Positions 25,669-35,046 of a stretch of 50,275 nt of DNA are shown piece by piece. The notes under the pieces are model-generated. The model saw only the letters and a list, made by a program, of their open reading frames with translations, did no database searches and was not told the origin of the DNA. The stretch comes from Silvibacterium sp. Lineage in GTDB: Bacteria > Acidobacteriota > Terriglobia > Terriglobales > Acidobacteriaceae. The translations under genes and the position numbers were made by a program. The stretch's first letter is position 1; the number at the start of each line of letters is the position of its first letter. The stretch is taken from assembly GCA_019234945.1 (NCBI GenBank), contig JAFAKX010000045.1, forward strand, positions 1-50,275, in the 5' to 3' direction.

Positions 25669-27248
25669 AAATCGCTTGCGGTCTCCGGTTCCGGCGTGAG
25701 AAATCTCGCGCCCCCTACGGCCAGAGCAGCAATCGTGTACGCCGCTGCGAGGTGCCAGGGCAGTGGGGAGCCGGCGCGCCATGGCACAAAGAACGTTCCC
25801 TGCGCGAAGGGCGAGTGAATGACACCGAAGAGGCAGAAGAGAGCGCCCACGATCAGATAGATCGCGCTTGCGCGAAAGCGCCTGTCGATCAGCTCCGCGG
25901 TCGCCGCGCCCCACAGGATCGCCGTGATGATGAATCCGTTGCCCAGCAGATTCAGCGTGTGCAGCGTTACTCCGACCTCGCCTGATATCTGCTCCATGCT
26001 GGCGTTCAGCGTGCCCAGTACGGCGTTTGTTTCGAGAGTGATCAGGAATGCCAGCGACGGCAACATCGAAATCGCCACTGCCACCCCATGCCGTCGCGGA
26101 GTCGCCTCGAACGCCTGTGCGACCACTTCCAGGCCGATGTATACCAGTACAGGCGCGATCGCGGAAGCCGGAATCCAGTCCACGAAGAAGGGAAGCACGC
26201 CAATTATTCCGCCGAGCCCGATAAATAACGCGGTCAGAATCGTGTAACCAGCCCGTGCACCCATCGACTTGAACGCCGGATGTCCGATGTAAGGCGTGCT
26301 CTCCACCACACCGCCGCAAAGCCCAGCCGCCAGTGTGCAGAATCCTTCGGTCAACAGGATTCGCCGCGTGTCGTACTCATCGCCGGCGACGGCTGCGCTC
26401 TCCGTATTGTCGATGCCGCCTACAATCGTCGATAGAGCAAACGGAAGCGCAATCGGCAGATATCCCCATGCATGCGAGAGGCCTCTCAGGAAGGCCAACG
26501 ACGGCCAAGGCAGAGAGAGATGCAGCGCCGTCAGGTGCGGCTGGCTGGCCTTGAGCAGCGGGCTGCCGAGGTGTGCCCACCGCAGCAGGTAGAATGCTGC
26601 GATTCCCACCAATGCCGACACGAGAGCACCGGGAATTCTGCCCGGCAAACGCATTCGTGCAACGAGCGTCACCAGTAGCAGGCTCAGCGCAAGCAATCCG
26701 GGCAGGGGATCGGAAAATATCTTCAGCAGCGGCAGCACGCCGATCAGTGCAATTCCCGCTCCACCGATCGAGCCTAGCAGCGCAGCACGTGGGACAATCG
26801 ACCGCACCGCGTTCCCGCAGAACGAGAGGCCGATTTTGAACAGGCCTGCGAGCACCGTCACGGCCATGCCGATCTCCCAGGAGAGCATCGCATCGCGGGT
26901 TGCCAGATACGCCGGTCCGATTACGGCGAATGACATTCCGAAGACGCTCGGCGCGTTCAGTCCCAGCGGCATGGCCGTGACGTCCTCGCGGCCCGTTCGC
27001 CGCGCCAATCGCACCGCCATCCACGCATAGATCAGGTCGCCGATCAGCACTCCCATGGCCGTGCCTGGCACCATGTGGTGAAGCACTATTTCTTTGGGGA
27101 AATGAAAAGCGCCAATCAGAATGCTCGACAAAATCACCATATTGGCGACGTTGTCGAACATCAGCGCGAAAAAGGCGTTCAGGTCCCCCGCGCGAAACCA
27201 GTGATAGAGATGCTTCGATCGGGTTGTTGCTTCAGTGGTTTCCGGCAT
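25665..27248 (-). CDS. NCS2-type nucleobase permease
   Basis: A 527-residue polytopic inner-membrane transporter of the nucleobase/ascorbate (NCS2, AzgA-like) family, with 12-14 hydrophobic segments. The signature GGIDNTESAAVAGDEYDTR segment in the middle is typical of purine permeases of the AzgA/GhxP branch and carries polar substrate-site residues. ATG 27248 was chosen because AGGG lies just upstream; ATG codons at 27263 and 27287 would add up to 13 residues with poorer sites. It probably imports adenine, hypoxanthine, guanine or xanthine by proton symport. Its position next to mtnC fits purine recycling, since the salvage route starts with adenine release, but the strands differ, so that link is only an inference. 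Confidence 0.85.
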   Translation of the reverse strand: MPETTEATTRSKHLYHWFRAGDLNAFFALMFDNVANMVILSSILIGAFHFPKEIVLHHMVPGTAMGVLIGDLIYAWMAVRLARRTGREDVTAMPLGLNAPSVFGMSFAVIGPAYLATRDAMLSWEIGMAVTVLAGLFKIGLSFCGNAVRSIVPRAALLGSIGGAGIALIGVLPLLKIFSDPLPGLLALSLLLVTLVARMRLPGRIPGALVSALVGIAAFYLLRWAHLGSPLLKASQPHLTALHLSLPWPSLAFLRGLSHAWGYLPIALPFALSTIVGGIDNTESAAVAGDEYDTRRILLTEGFCTLAAGLCGGVVESTPYIGHPAFKSMGARAGYTILTALFIGLGGIIGVLPFFVDWIPASAIAPVLVYIGLEVVAQAFEATPRRHGVAVAISMLPSLAFLITLETNAVLGTLNASMEQISGEVGVTLHTLNLLGNGFIITAILWGAATAELIDRRFRASAIYLIVGALFCLFGVIHSPFAQGTFFVPWRAGSPLPWHLAAAYTIAALAVGGARFLTPEPETASDF

Positions 27249-27305
27249 CCTGCCCTGAAGCATAATGCCGAAACATCGCTTCGCCAAACGTTCTTTTAGT
27301 GACGC

Positions 27306-30300
27306 TCAGAACGAATACCGCAGCGAGAACTGCTGTACCCTCGGCAAAGTCAGCGTCGAAGAGTACGCCCCTAGCGTGTTGCTGGTCGCCGTGTTGTTCA
27401 GGGCCGCGGCGTTACTCGCTGCGACGGTCGTATCGAATCGAACCGAGTTCGTGACGTTGAATATCTCCCAGGCAAACTTCAGGCTCTGCCGCTCGGTGAT
27501 GTTCCAGGATTTCGTCAACCCGGTGTCGATGTCAAAGAATCCATCGCCGCGGTAATTGTTTCTTTCTCCCGCTTCACCCGGATAAGGAAGGCGCACGGGT
27601 GAGCCGCTTGCCAGGCCATTGTTGATGGCAGCCGGATCGGCAAAGGCATTCGGCGCGCCGTTAATCAGATGCTTTTGCAGTTTGACTACACCAGTTTGCA
27701 CGACATAGCTCTGCACCTGCCAGTTCGTCGACCAAGTTGGGTCAATCACTCCAAAGGGAAGTCCGCTGCTCCACCGGTTCAGCCCGGAGAACTGCCATCC
27801 TCCGATGAGCGCATTCAAGCCACGGCTCGCACCGCCCGCAAAACGTTGCCCCGTCCCGAATGGAAGCTGGTAGACCCAATCCGCTGTAATCAGGTGCCGT
27901 GTGTCAAAGTCCGATACCGCACGGTTCAGCTGCGGCTTGTAACTGTTGATGATTTCACTGAAGCTCGACCCGTGTTGGAAGACTCCAATCTGGCCATACA
28001 GTTCATTGGTCCTCTCTGAATCGGAGCCATAATCCATTGCTTGGGAAAACGTATAGCTGAAGTCCAGTTGCAGCCCGTGGCTCATTGCGTGGCGCAGGAT
28101 CAGTTGCCCCGCGTTGTAGCTGCTCACCCCGATCGACGACCATGTATAAAGCGAAGTAAACTGATCCTGGAAGTAGCGGTTAAGCTTTCCACCACAGCCC
28201 GGGAAGCAGTAGATATCCATGTTGTAGAGGGCGTTCGTCTCGTTTCCGCGATTGACTACCCAGTTCTGCGAATAGATATTCTGCGTGGCGCTGTTGCCGT
28301 TCCCTGCCGCGTCTGGAAATAGATCCTCGAAGTAAGAAATCGCCCGTACACGCGCATTCGGATTACCCTGATTGATGTCCACGAGCCTTGAAAGTATTGT
28401 GCCTGCGGTGAAGTAATCCATTCCCGATTGTGGATCCGCCAGGTCCAGAGGTTCGGCCAGATCCAGTTGCTGTAACAAACGCCGCCCGAACCTGCCTACA
28501 TAATCGGCCTCCAGCAGAAACCCTCCCGGAAGTTGGCGCTGCACAGAAAAGTCCACGACCTCGGAGTACGGCGTTTTCAGCCGGTCATCTATTCCCCAGG
28601 TAATCGCCAGGCCGCAAGCCAGGGTATTCGGCGCGAGGTAGGGATATGTGATCTTCTGGGGCTGCGCGCACGCATTCGGCGGCAGATCGTGAATTCCAGT
28701 GAATCTCGGCGAATTGTCCACTGCGTACGTGCTTGCCGGATTTGAAACCGTAGTCGTAAGCCCGAACGACCCAAGCTGATCGAACGAGTTCACTACACCC
28801 TGGCCGAAGTGGTCGTAGTAAATGCCGAAGCCGCCGCGGATCGACGTCTTCGAGTCCGCCGCAAACGCGAAGGCGAAGCGCGGCGCAAAATTCGTGTGCT
28901 GTGCCGGCCAGTATGGCTTAAGACCGCGCGCCTGCCCATTTGGAGCAAAATACAGGTCCGGTTGATCCGTCACTCCCTGCGCTGCCCTTGCCGCGCGCGT
29001 GGCAAACCAATCGTGCACATCGACAGTAGGCGCAAGCTGCTGCCCACTAGTCTCATAGGGGGTCTGCAGCAGCGTATAACGCAGACCGGCCGTGAGAGTC
29101 AGCTTCGGCAAAGGACGCCACGCATCCTGCACATAGAATTCAAGCTCGTTCGATTTGAAGTGGCGGTCAAGGAAAGTGCCCTGAGGCAGCAGGGTTCCCG
29201 TCGTGCCATCCTTCGAAACCTGGTAGTTGTAATATCCGGTGATCTGCGGTACTAGTCCCGTAATCATCCCAACGGCGATGTTGTACGAATTTGCGAACCC
29301 ACGATCCACGCTCGGAAACCCAAACCCGCCCGGATCAAGGCTCTGCGGGTTTCCCGTCACGCTCTGCCCCGCAATTGCGCCTGCATTCACAAGCCAGTAT
29401 TCATTGGTATTTCCCTGGCTGTAAGAAAGGGCGTCGGAGTTGCGATTGTTATGAATAATCCGCCAGTTTCCACCCGCGGCAAATGTGTGTTTGCCTTTCG
29501 TCATGGTGAAGTTATCGATGAAGTTATCCACCGGTACGTTAATCAGCGAGCTGCGCGACTCAGGCGTTGGCTGATCCATGAATCGCAGGATCGTGTAATT
29601 TCCCTGTCCTATCCCGCGATTCGAATATCCCTGCCGGACATACCCATATCGGAAATCATTTACTAGCGCCTGCGAAATCGACCAGGTATCCCCGGCTGCC
29701 AGCCCCTTGCTGTTGTCCTCATACGTATAGCTTGGAGCCTGCCCCGGAAATTGCACCACATTGTCCTGCGTATCCTTTTGCAGATTTCCCCGAATGAACA
29801 GATGGTGTTTGTCATTCGGCGTGTAATCAAACTTCGCAATCGAAGTATTCAGCGAACCGGGAAACGGCGAAGAGAAAGTGTAAGATCCAAGATTGATTCC
29901 GTCCCCCAGGGCCGAACCGTTAGCCGCAGGATACTGATTCAGGACAGTGAGCATATACGGATCAACTCCGGCTCCCCAGGGACACGTCCCGCTCGCTCCG
30001 CAGTTCGGGTCCATCGAGGCAATCTGCGCCTGGTTGAGCGTGACAACACTGCCGTTGTTTAAGTACTTGATTAATCCTTGCTGAAACGACGCCGTCGGCA
30101 CAGTGCGCGTCACCTGTTTGTTCTCCGCCGTCCTCTGCCCTTCGTAATTTCCGAAGAAGAACAGCTTATTCTTTTTGATTGGACCACCCAGCGACCCACC
30201 AAATGTATTTCGGATCAGCTTCCCCGGCACATTCGGCAAACCCTGCGATTCCTGCGCCTGCTTGTTGAACCAGTCGTTCGCCACCGTGAACGTATTGCGG

Positions 30301-31079
30301 TTGTACTCGTAGACCGATCCATGAAACTGGTTTGTCCCGGACTTCGTCACCATGCTCACCTGGCCACCCGACGAGCGGCCTTCATCCGCATTCGCGTTGG
30401 TCATTGTCACGCGAAACTCCTCAACCGAATCAAGAGTCGACCGAAGCACCCCCGTGAACGCGTAGCCCTGCGTCTGGTCATTGTCGTCAAGCCCGTCGAG
30501 TGTCACATTGGTTTGATCAGAACGCGCTCCGGCTACTGATCCTGTCCGGCTGTCGCTTTGCTTATCGGCGCCCTGTCCCAAATACAGCACGCCCGGCTGA
30601 ATACTCAACAGATCGGGTACATTTCGACCTTCGCTGGGCAGCGCGGCGATCGTTGCATTGTTCAATGCGTTGCCGATCGTTGCATCGGAATCGTTGAGTG
30701 TTGCCGTCTGTGCGCTCACATCCACTGTCTCTGTCGATGCCTGAACTGTGAGGATGAAGTTCACTGTTGCGGGCTGGTTGACCAGCAGCTCCGCCTTCTT
30801 TGTCTCCGTGCTGAAGCCGCTGCTCGACACGGAAATCAGATACGTGCCTGGCGTAACCTGCGAAAAGCGATACTCGCCCGCCTCGTTCGCCACCTGCGAT
30901 GATGCTTGGCCATTCGCGACATTTTTCAGATCGATTTTCGCGCCGGGAAGGACCGCTCCCGAAGGATCTGTTACTGTTCCGCGCACAGATGTGATCGAGG
31001 ATTGGCCCGCCGCGCTCAGAGCACTCGCCACAAAGATGACGAGCGCTGCCCACAACGATCGACGCTCCTGAGTAAACAT
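27306..31079 (-). CDS. TonB-dependent receptor (Oar-like, carboxypeptidase-regulatory N-terminus)
   Basis: A 1257-residue outer-membrane receptor. The signal peptide ends near residue 25 (SALSAAGQ), followed by a carboxypeptidase-regulatory-like beta domain (VRGTVTDPSGAVLPGAKIDL to about residue 110). A plug with NVPDLLSIQPGVLY and a DQTNVTLDGLDDND segment precedes the large barrel, which ends in a terminal Phe (QQFSLRYSF) as expected for Bam-inserted proteins. The ATG at 31079 has a good GGAGG ribosome site seven bases upstream on the coding strand. It is the last gene of the fucose-type operon, so import of a fucose-containing glycan fragment is plausible. This very long receptor type is characteristic of Acidobacteriota. 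Confidence 0.92.
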   Translation of the reverse strand: MFTQERRSLWAALVIFVASALSAAGQSSITSVRGTVTDPSGAVLPGAKIDLKNVANGQASSQVANEAGEYRFSQVTPGTYLISVSSSGFSTETKKAELLVNQPATVNFILTVQASTETVDVSAQTATLNDSDATIGNALNNATIAALPSEGRNVPDLLSIQPGVLYLGQGADKQSDSRTGSVAGARSDQTNVTLDGLDDNDQTQGYAFTGVLRSTLDSVEEFRVTMTNANADEGRSSGGQVSMVTKSGTNQFHGSVYEYNRNTFTVANDWFNKQAQESQGLPNVPGKLIRNTFGGSLGGPIKKNKLFFFGNYEGQRTAENKQVTRTVPTASFQQGLIKYLNNGSVVTLNQAQIASMDPNCGASGTCPWGAGVDPYMLTVLNQYPAANGSALGDGINLGSYTFSSPFPGSLNTSIAKFDYTPNDKHHLFIRGNLQKDTQDNVVQFPGQAPSYTYEDNSKGLAAGDTWSISQALVNDFRYGYVRQGYSNRGIGQGNYTILRFMDQPTPESRSSLINVPVDNFIDNFTMTKGKHTFAAGGNWRIIHNNRNSDALSYSQGNTNEYWLVNAGAIAGQSVTGNPQSLDPGGFGFPSVDRGFANSYNIAVGMITGLVPQITGYYNYQVSKDGTTGTLLPQGTFLDRHFKSNELEFYVQDAWRPLPKLTLTAGLRYTLLQTPYETSGQQLAPTVDVHDWFATRAARAAQGVTDQPDLYFAPNGQARGLKPYWPAQHTNFAPRFAFAFAADSKTSIRGGFGIYYDHFGQGVVNSFDQLGSFGLTTTVSNPASTYAVDNSPRFTGIHDLPPNACAQPQKITYPYLAPNTLACGLAITWGIDDRLKTPYSEVVDFSVQRQLPGGFLLEADYVGRFGRRLLQQLDLAEPLDLADPQSGMDYFTAGTILSRLVDINQGNPNARVRAISYFEDLFPDAAGNGNSATQNIYSQNWVVNRGNETNALYNMDIYCFPGCGGKLNRYFQDQFTSLYTWSSIGVSSYNAGQLILRHAMSHGLQLDFSYTFSQAMDYGSDSERTNELYGQIGVFQHGSSFSEIINSYKPQLNRAVSDFDTRHLITADWVYQLPFGTGQRFAGGASRGLNALIGGWQFSGLNRWSSGLPFGVIDPTWSTNWQVQSYVVQTGVVKLQKHLINGAPNAFADPAAINNGLASGSPVRLPYPGEAGERNNYRGDGFFDIDTGLTKSWNITERQSLKFAWEIFNVTNSVRFDTTVAASNAAALNNTATSNTLGAYSSTLTLPRVQQFSLRYSF

Positions 31080-31338
31080 AGACTGCCTCCAGAAAGACTT
31101 TCCAGAGAGCAGCTTTTATGAACCTCTCCTAAGCAGAAATCCGTGTGTGGTCTTGGCCGGATCTGTCGATGCGCTCTCCGTTGCACAAGTCTCCCTCCAG
31201 TTGTGAAAGATTGCGGACCCAAAGTTGCGGACCGCGTGATCGACGTGACCAATCAGCGTCATTCAGTGACCGGTACACAACCCGCCGAGCCGAGTTTTCC
31301 GCAAAAGTGACGCGAAGGTGACGTTGAGAGCCCCTAGA

Positions 31339-31728
31339 TCACGCAGACTCGATGATGATATTGGCGTACTGGGTCGTGTCTCCGGTGCGAATCAGGCCTA
31401 TCGCGCGAGGTACGCGCTTCTTGAACTCGATGTGCGGCTCATAGGTGATCTCAATGCCTGAAAGTGAGCGGGTGAAAGCCGCTTGGGTTTCGTGAGTATT
31501 CACCGAGCGGAACTCCTCGGCCATGAATGCGACGCCGATCACAAAATTCGGGCGGATGGACGCGAGGACATCCAGTACGCGCGGTATATCGTCGACCAGG
31601 GATATGTCGATGGTCTCGATCTCCGGCCAGTAGGGAAATCCTCGATCGGCGATCACAAGCGTGTTGGTGTGGCGGATGCGGCTGAGCAGGGAATTGATTG
31701 CGGGATTCAGAATGCCGCTCTTCAACAT
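31339..31728 (-). CDS. fucU: L-fucose mutarotase / RbsD-FucU family protein
   Basis: A 129-residue protein of the RbsD/FucU mutarotase family, which interconverts anomers of fucose or ribose. It opens MLKSGILNPAINSLLSRI and contains RHTNTLVIADRGFPYWPE, with the His and Asp of the active site, and ends with RTGDTTQYANIII. ATG 31728 has a GGAG site about seven bases upstream and matches the family length; an upstream in-frame ATG at 31809 would fall inside the permease gene and add 27 nonconserved residues. The gene is 43 bases downstream of the FucP-type permease, so the fucose form is favoured over the ribose form. Substrate assignment is from context. Confidence 0.85.
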   Translation of the reverse strand: MLKSGILNPAINSLLSRIRHTNTLVIADRGFPYWPEIETIDISLVDDIPRVLDVLASIRPNFVIGVAFMAEEFRSVNTHETQAAFTRSLSGIEITYEPHIEFKKRVPRAIGLIRTGDTTQYANIIIESA

Positions 31729-31771
31729 GATTGCTCCGTCTCCCCGGTCGCGTGTTGATGTCACGTGCGAA

Positions 31772-33088
31772 TTATGATTCGGATCGCTGCAGGAGCCTCG
31801 ATCCCACAAACGAATACACCATGATGACGGCGTAGCAGCCCAGCGGTACTAGATATGCGGAGGCAAGACTGCGCGCGGACAGCAGGCCCATTAAGGGAGT
31901 GAGCACGGCTCCTCCGACGATGGCCATGACCAGCAGGGAGCCGCCGAGCTTTGTGTCTTCGCCCAGACCGCGCAGGCCCATAGCAAAAATGGTGGGAAAC
32001 ATCAGCGACATAAAGAAACTGGTGAGGAAAAGCGCCCACATGCCGAGCCATCCGGGATGTGTAACTCCGATCGTTACAAGTACGACGTTGGCGGCGGCGT
32101 AGATGCCCATCAGGAGTCCCGGGGGGACGAACTTCATCAGCCAGGCAGACCCGAAGCGGCCGACGGCGAAGGCAACAAGCGATCCTGTGAGGAAATAGCC
32201 TGCGGTCTTTTCGGGCTGATGAGCATATTCCTGCACATATTGAATGAAGTAGCTCCACGTTCCTACCTGTGCGCCAACGTACAGAAACTGGGCCACGACA
32301 GAGAAGACGAAGAATGGTCGGCGTAATAGATGGATCAGCCTGTTATCGCCGCTGTGGGGTCCTGCAGCGGCCGTACTACTGCGAGTGACGGGAAACTTCA
32401 CCCGCGAAATGATGAAAGCGAGAAGAAATGCTAAGGCTCCGATGGCGAGATAGGGCTTGACTACGCGCAGCGTCTCACCTTGCAGGTACGAGGCATACTT
32501 GCCGGATGCCTTGAGGGCGGCGATCTGCGAATCGCTGAGTTCGACGCCGGAAAAAATGAAGGCTGTACCAATGGCAACACCGCTGATCGATCCCAGTGGA
32601 TTGAAGGCTTGCGAGAAGTTGAGACGGCGTTCGGAACTGTCGGGATCGCCGAGTTCGGCAATAAAGGGGTTCGCGGCGGTCTCAAGAAAAGAGAGTCCGC
32701 TGGCGATGACAAAGAGCGCGAAGAGAAAGAATCCGTATCGATCTAGAATGGCTGCGGGCCAGAAGAGGAACGCGCCGGTTCCGAAGAGCGAGAGGCCGGT
32801 GATAATTCCGGCTTTATATCCGGCGCGGCGCATGAGCATAGCGGCGGGTATGGCAACAAGGAAATAGCCGAAATAGAACGCCGATTGCACGAGTCCCGCC
32901 TGAAAGCGGGTAATGGCGAAGGATTTCATAAAGTGGCGAATGAGGACGTCGTTCAGGTTGTTTGGAACGGCCCACATGAAGAAAAGAAGGGTGACCAGCG
33001 TGAAGGGGAGCATCTGGCCGGCGGGAAAGATCGGGTGTCCGTGCGCGGAAAGTTCGGATTTTCTGGATGAAGTAGCCGGAGTCAACAT
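31772..33088 (-). CDS. fucP: FucP-type L-fucose/proton symporter (MFS)
   Basis: A 438-residue major facilitator superfamily transporter with about 12 membrane segments. The opening PFTLVTLLFFMWAVPNNLND followed by VLIRHFMK is the hallmark of the FucP family, where the Asn residues and the Asp lie in the proton/sugar pathway. LETAANPFIAELGDPDS and the RRLNFSQAFNPLGSI segment also fit the family. It would import L-fucose, or a closely related sugar such as D-arabinose or L-galactose. ATG 33088 is 24 bases after the dehydrogenase stop, so it belongs to the same operon. FucP-like proteins also transport glucose and galactose in some bacteria, so the substrate rests on context. Confidence 0.87.
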   Translation of the reverse strand: MLTPATSSRKSELSAHGHPIFPAGQMLPFTLVTLLFFMWAVPNNLNDVLIRHFMKSFAITRFQAGLVQSAFYFGYFLVAIPAAMLMRRAGYKAGIITGLSLFGTGAFLFWPAAILDRYGFFLFALFVIASGLSFLETAANPFIAELGDPDSSERRLNFSQAFNPLGSISGVAIGTAFIFSGVELSDSQIAALKASGKYASYLQGETLRVVKPYLAIGALAFLLAFIISRVKFPVTRSSTAAAGPHSGDNRLIHLLRRPFFVFSVVAQFLYVGAQVGTWSYFIQYVQEYAHQPEKTAGYFLTGSLVAFAVGRFGSAWLMKFVPPGLLMGIYAAANVVLVTIGVTHPGWLGMWALFLTSFFMSLMFPTIFAMGLRGLGEDTKLGGSLLVMAIVGGAVLTPLMGLLSARSLASAYLVPLGCYAVIMVYSFVGSRLLQRSES

Positions 33089-33112
33089 TGCGGAGAGTTC
33101 TCCATTTCGGCC

Positions 33113-34126
33113 TCAGGCGAGCCGGACCATGATCTTGTTGAACCTGGCCGGCTGGTCGCTCCACTTGCGCAGCATTTCGGGGACATGGTCGATAGTGATA
33201 GTAGTGGTTACGTATTCTGCTACCGGAAAGCGTTTCTGCTCGAGCATCCGGATCACTTCTCGGAAATTGTCCGGCAGGGCGTTGCGCGACCCAAGAATGT
33301 CGAGTTCTTTCTGGACAAAGAGGCGGGTTTCATAGGCGACCGGCTCCTTCGCGTAGCCGATGTAGACGACTCGTCCAGCGAACGCGACGTGCTCCACTGC
33401 TGCCTGAAAGGTCTCGGCACGGCCCACGGCTTCGATAATGACGTCCGGTCCGCTGCCGTTTGTCAGATCGCTGAGGCGCTCTCCGAGCTGCTCTGTCGAG
33501 ATGTTGATGATTGCTGCCGCTCCGGCTTTCTTGGCGATGTCAAGCTTCCCGGAGTCTACGTCGACGGCTATAACGCGCGCTCCCCGAAATACCGCTCCAG
33601 CGATCGCTCCCAGACCGACGCCTCCCGCTCCGATAACCGCGACGGTGTCTTCGGCCATTACTCTGCCGCGTTGCACAGCATGGAATCCGACACTGAGGGG
33701 CTCGACGAGGCTGAGCTCCGGTATCGCGAGGTCGGCGGCGAAGAGCTTTTCAGGTGGAACCTGGAGGATTTCTGTGAGAGCCCCGTCCCGCTGCACGCCC
33801 ATCGTTTGGTTGAACTGGCAGGTGTTCGGGCGGTTTTGCCGGCAGGCCGGACACTTTCCGCAGCTTTTGTAGGGCATGACGGCTACAGAGGAATGGTCTG
33901 CCAGATCTGGCCGCAAGCCGCCGCCTTCGATGATGGTGGCTGCTATCTCGTGTCCCAAAATGCGAGGGAACGTAATCAAGGGATTTTTGCCGCGGAAGGA
34001 ATTCAGGTCGGTCCCGCATAGCCCTACGCTCCGTACCTGGAGCAGTACCTGGTTGGGATTCCGGACCGGATCGGGTACAGTCTCGACGGCTGCTTCGCCC
34101 GGCGCCTTCAGGATCAGTGCTCTCAT
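33113..34126 (-). CDS. Zinc-dependent alcohol dehydrogenase (MDR family)
   Basis: A 337-residue NAD(P)-dependent dehydrogenase. The catalytic zinc ligands are Cys37 (GLCGTD), His59 and Glu60 (GHE). The structural zinc loop has Cys89, Cys92, Cys95 and Cys103 (CGKCPACRQNRPNTC). The nucleotide fold has GAGGVGLGAIAGA. The family includes sorbitol, threonine and sugar-acid dehydrogenases. Its ATG overlaps the stop of the lactonase gene by four bases, and FucP follows 24 bases later, so it belongs to the sugar operon. In a non-phosphorylative fucose route it could oxidise fucose to the lactone, or a later sugar acid; the sequence does not decide. There are two dehydrogenases here and two oxidation steps in that route, which fits. 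Confidence 0.87.
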   Translation of the reverse strand: MRALILKAPGEAAVETVPDPVRNPNQVLLQVRSVGLCGTDLNSFRGKNPLITFPRILGHEIAATIIEGGGLRPDLADHSSVAVMPYKSCGKCPACRQNRPNTCQFNQTMGVQRDGALTEILQVPPEKLFAADLAIPELSLVEPLSVGFHAVQRGRVMAEDTVAVIGAGGVGLGAIAGAVFRGARVIAVDVDSGKLDIAKKAGAAAIINISTEQLGERLSDLTNGSGPDVIIEAVGRAETFQAAVEHVAFAGRVVYIGYAKEPVAYETRLFVQKELDILGSRNALPDNFREVIRMLEQKRFPVAEYVTTTITIDHVPEMLRKWSDQPARFNKIMVRLA

Positions 34127-34989
34127 GCGGTGCCTCCAGTTCGTGGACTCTGATTGTTCAAGCGATACACGCGGGTTGCCGTTCCGCCGCCGAACTGCTC
34201 GCGCTCGTTCTTGGTCAGTTTGCCCGCATAGCGGTCAAGGATTTCGAACCACTGGCCGTAATCCGTGGCCATGAGGCACACCGGCCAATCGGACCCCATC
34301 ATGAGGCGGGCGGGTCCAAATGCATCGAAGACAGTATCAAGGTAGGGAAGAAGGTCGGCTTCGGTCCAGGATTGCCAGTTCGCTTCGGTGGTCAATCCCG
34401 ATACCTTGCAGAAGACGTTTTCTCTCAGGGCAAGCTCATAGATATGCTCGCGCCAAGGAGACAACAAGCTCTCGCGAATTCTTGGTTTGGCGATGTGGTC
34501 CAGCACAAAGATCTGGTTGGGATGAGCGTCAACAAACTTTGTCGCCTGCCGAAGGTGCCGCTCGTAGATCAAAACCTCATAGACGAGTCCAGATGATTGC
34601 AGCAGGTCGATCCCACGGTTGAATTCACGACCGAGGATGAAATCATCGTTCGGCTCAGACTGGACAATGTGACGCAGGCCTTTCAACTTACGATGGCTCG
34701 CGAGTGTTTCCAGGCATTGAGGGAAATCCGTGGAGGCAATCGGCGCCCATCCAACGACAGCCTCGATGAACGGATGCGATTCCGCGAGTGAGAGCAGGAA
34801 CGTGCTTTCTTCCAGAGTTTGCCGGGTTTGAACGGCGACGGTTCCATCAATCCTCGCCGCTGCCATAGCCCTGGATAGGTCGGTGGGATCGAAATCACGC
34901 TGCAGACGGGCCATGGTGCCGTCGATCCAGCCGTATTCTTCGGCTGTATAACGCCATAGATGATGATGCGCGTCAATGCGGCGAGCCAT
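34123..34989 (-). CDS. L-fuconolactonase-like amidohydrolase
   Basis: A 288-residue enzyme of the amidohydrolase_2 family. It opens MARRIDAHHHLWRYTAEEYGW, with the metal-site HxH (His8 and His10), and has HIAKPRIR and MMGSDWPVC (the Asp ligand) later. The DAHHHLWRY opening is typical of fuconolactonase and related sugar lactonases. The reaction would open L-fucono-1,5-lactone to L-fuconate. It shares a four-base ATGA overlap with the zinc dehydrogenase. Related enzymes act on other lactones, such as rhamnonolactone, so the fucose call depends on fucU and fucP beside it. Confidence 0.82.
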   Translation of the reverse strand: MARRIDAHHHLWRYTAEEYGWIDGTMARLQRDFDPTDLSRAMAAARIDGTVAVQTRQTLEESTFLLSLAESHPFIEAVVGWAPIASTDFPQCLETLASHRKLKGLRHIVQSEPNDDFILGREFNRGIDLLQSSGLVYEVLIYERHLRQATKFVDAHPNQIFVLDHIAKPRIRESLLSPWREHIYELALRENVFCKVSGLTTEANWQSWTEADLLPYLDTVFDAFGPARLMMGSDWPVCLMATDYGQWFEILDRYAGKLTKNEREQFGGGTATRVYRLNNQSPRTGGTA

Positions 34990-35046
34990 AATTGTCGGGT
35001 GGTAAACACCTTAAACGGCAGCGGCAGGGTTCGGCAAATAGTAGCC

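Noticed and set aside
33185-34021. Plus-strand open frame of 278 codons
   Set aside because: Antisense to the zinc dehydrogenase, whose Cys and His ligands are clear.
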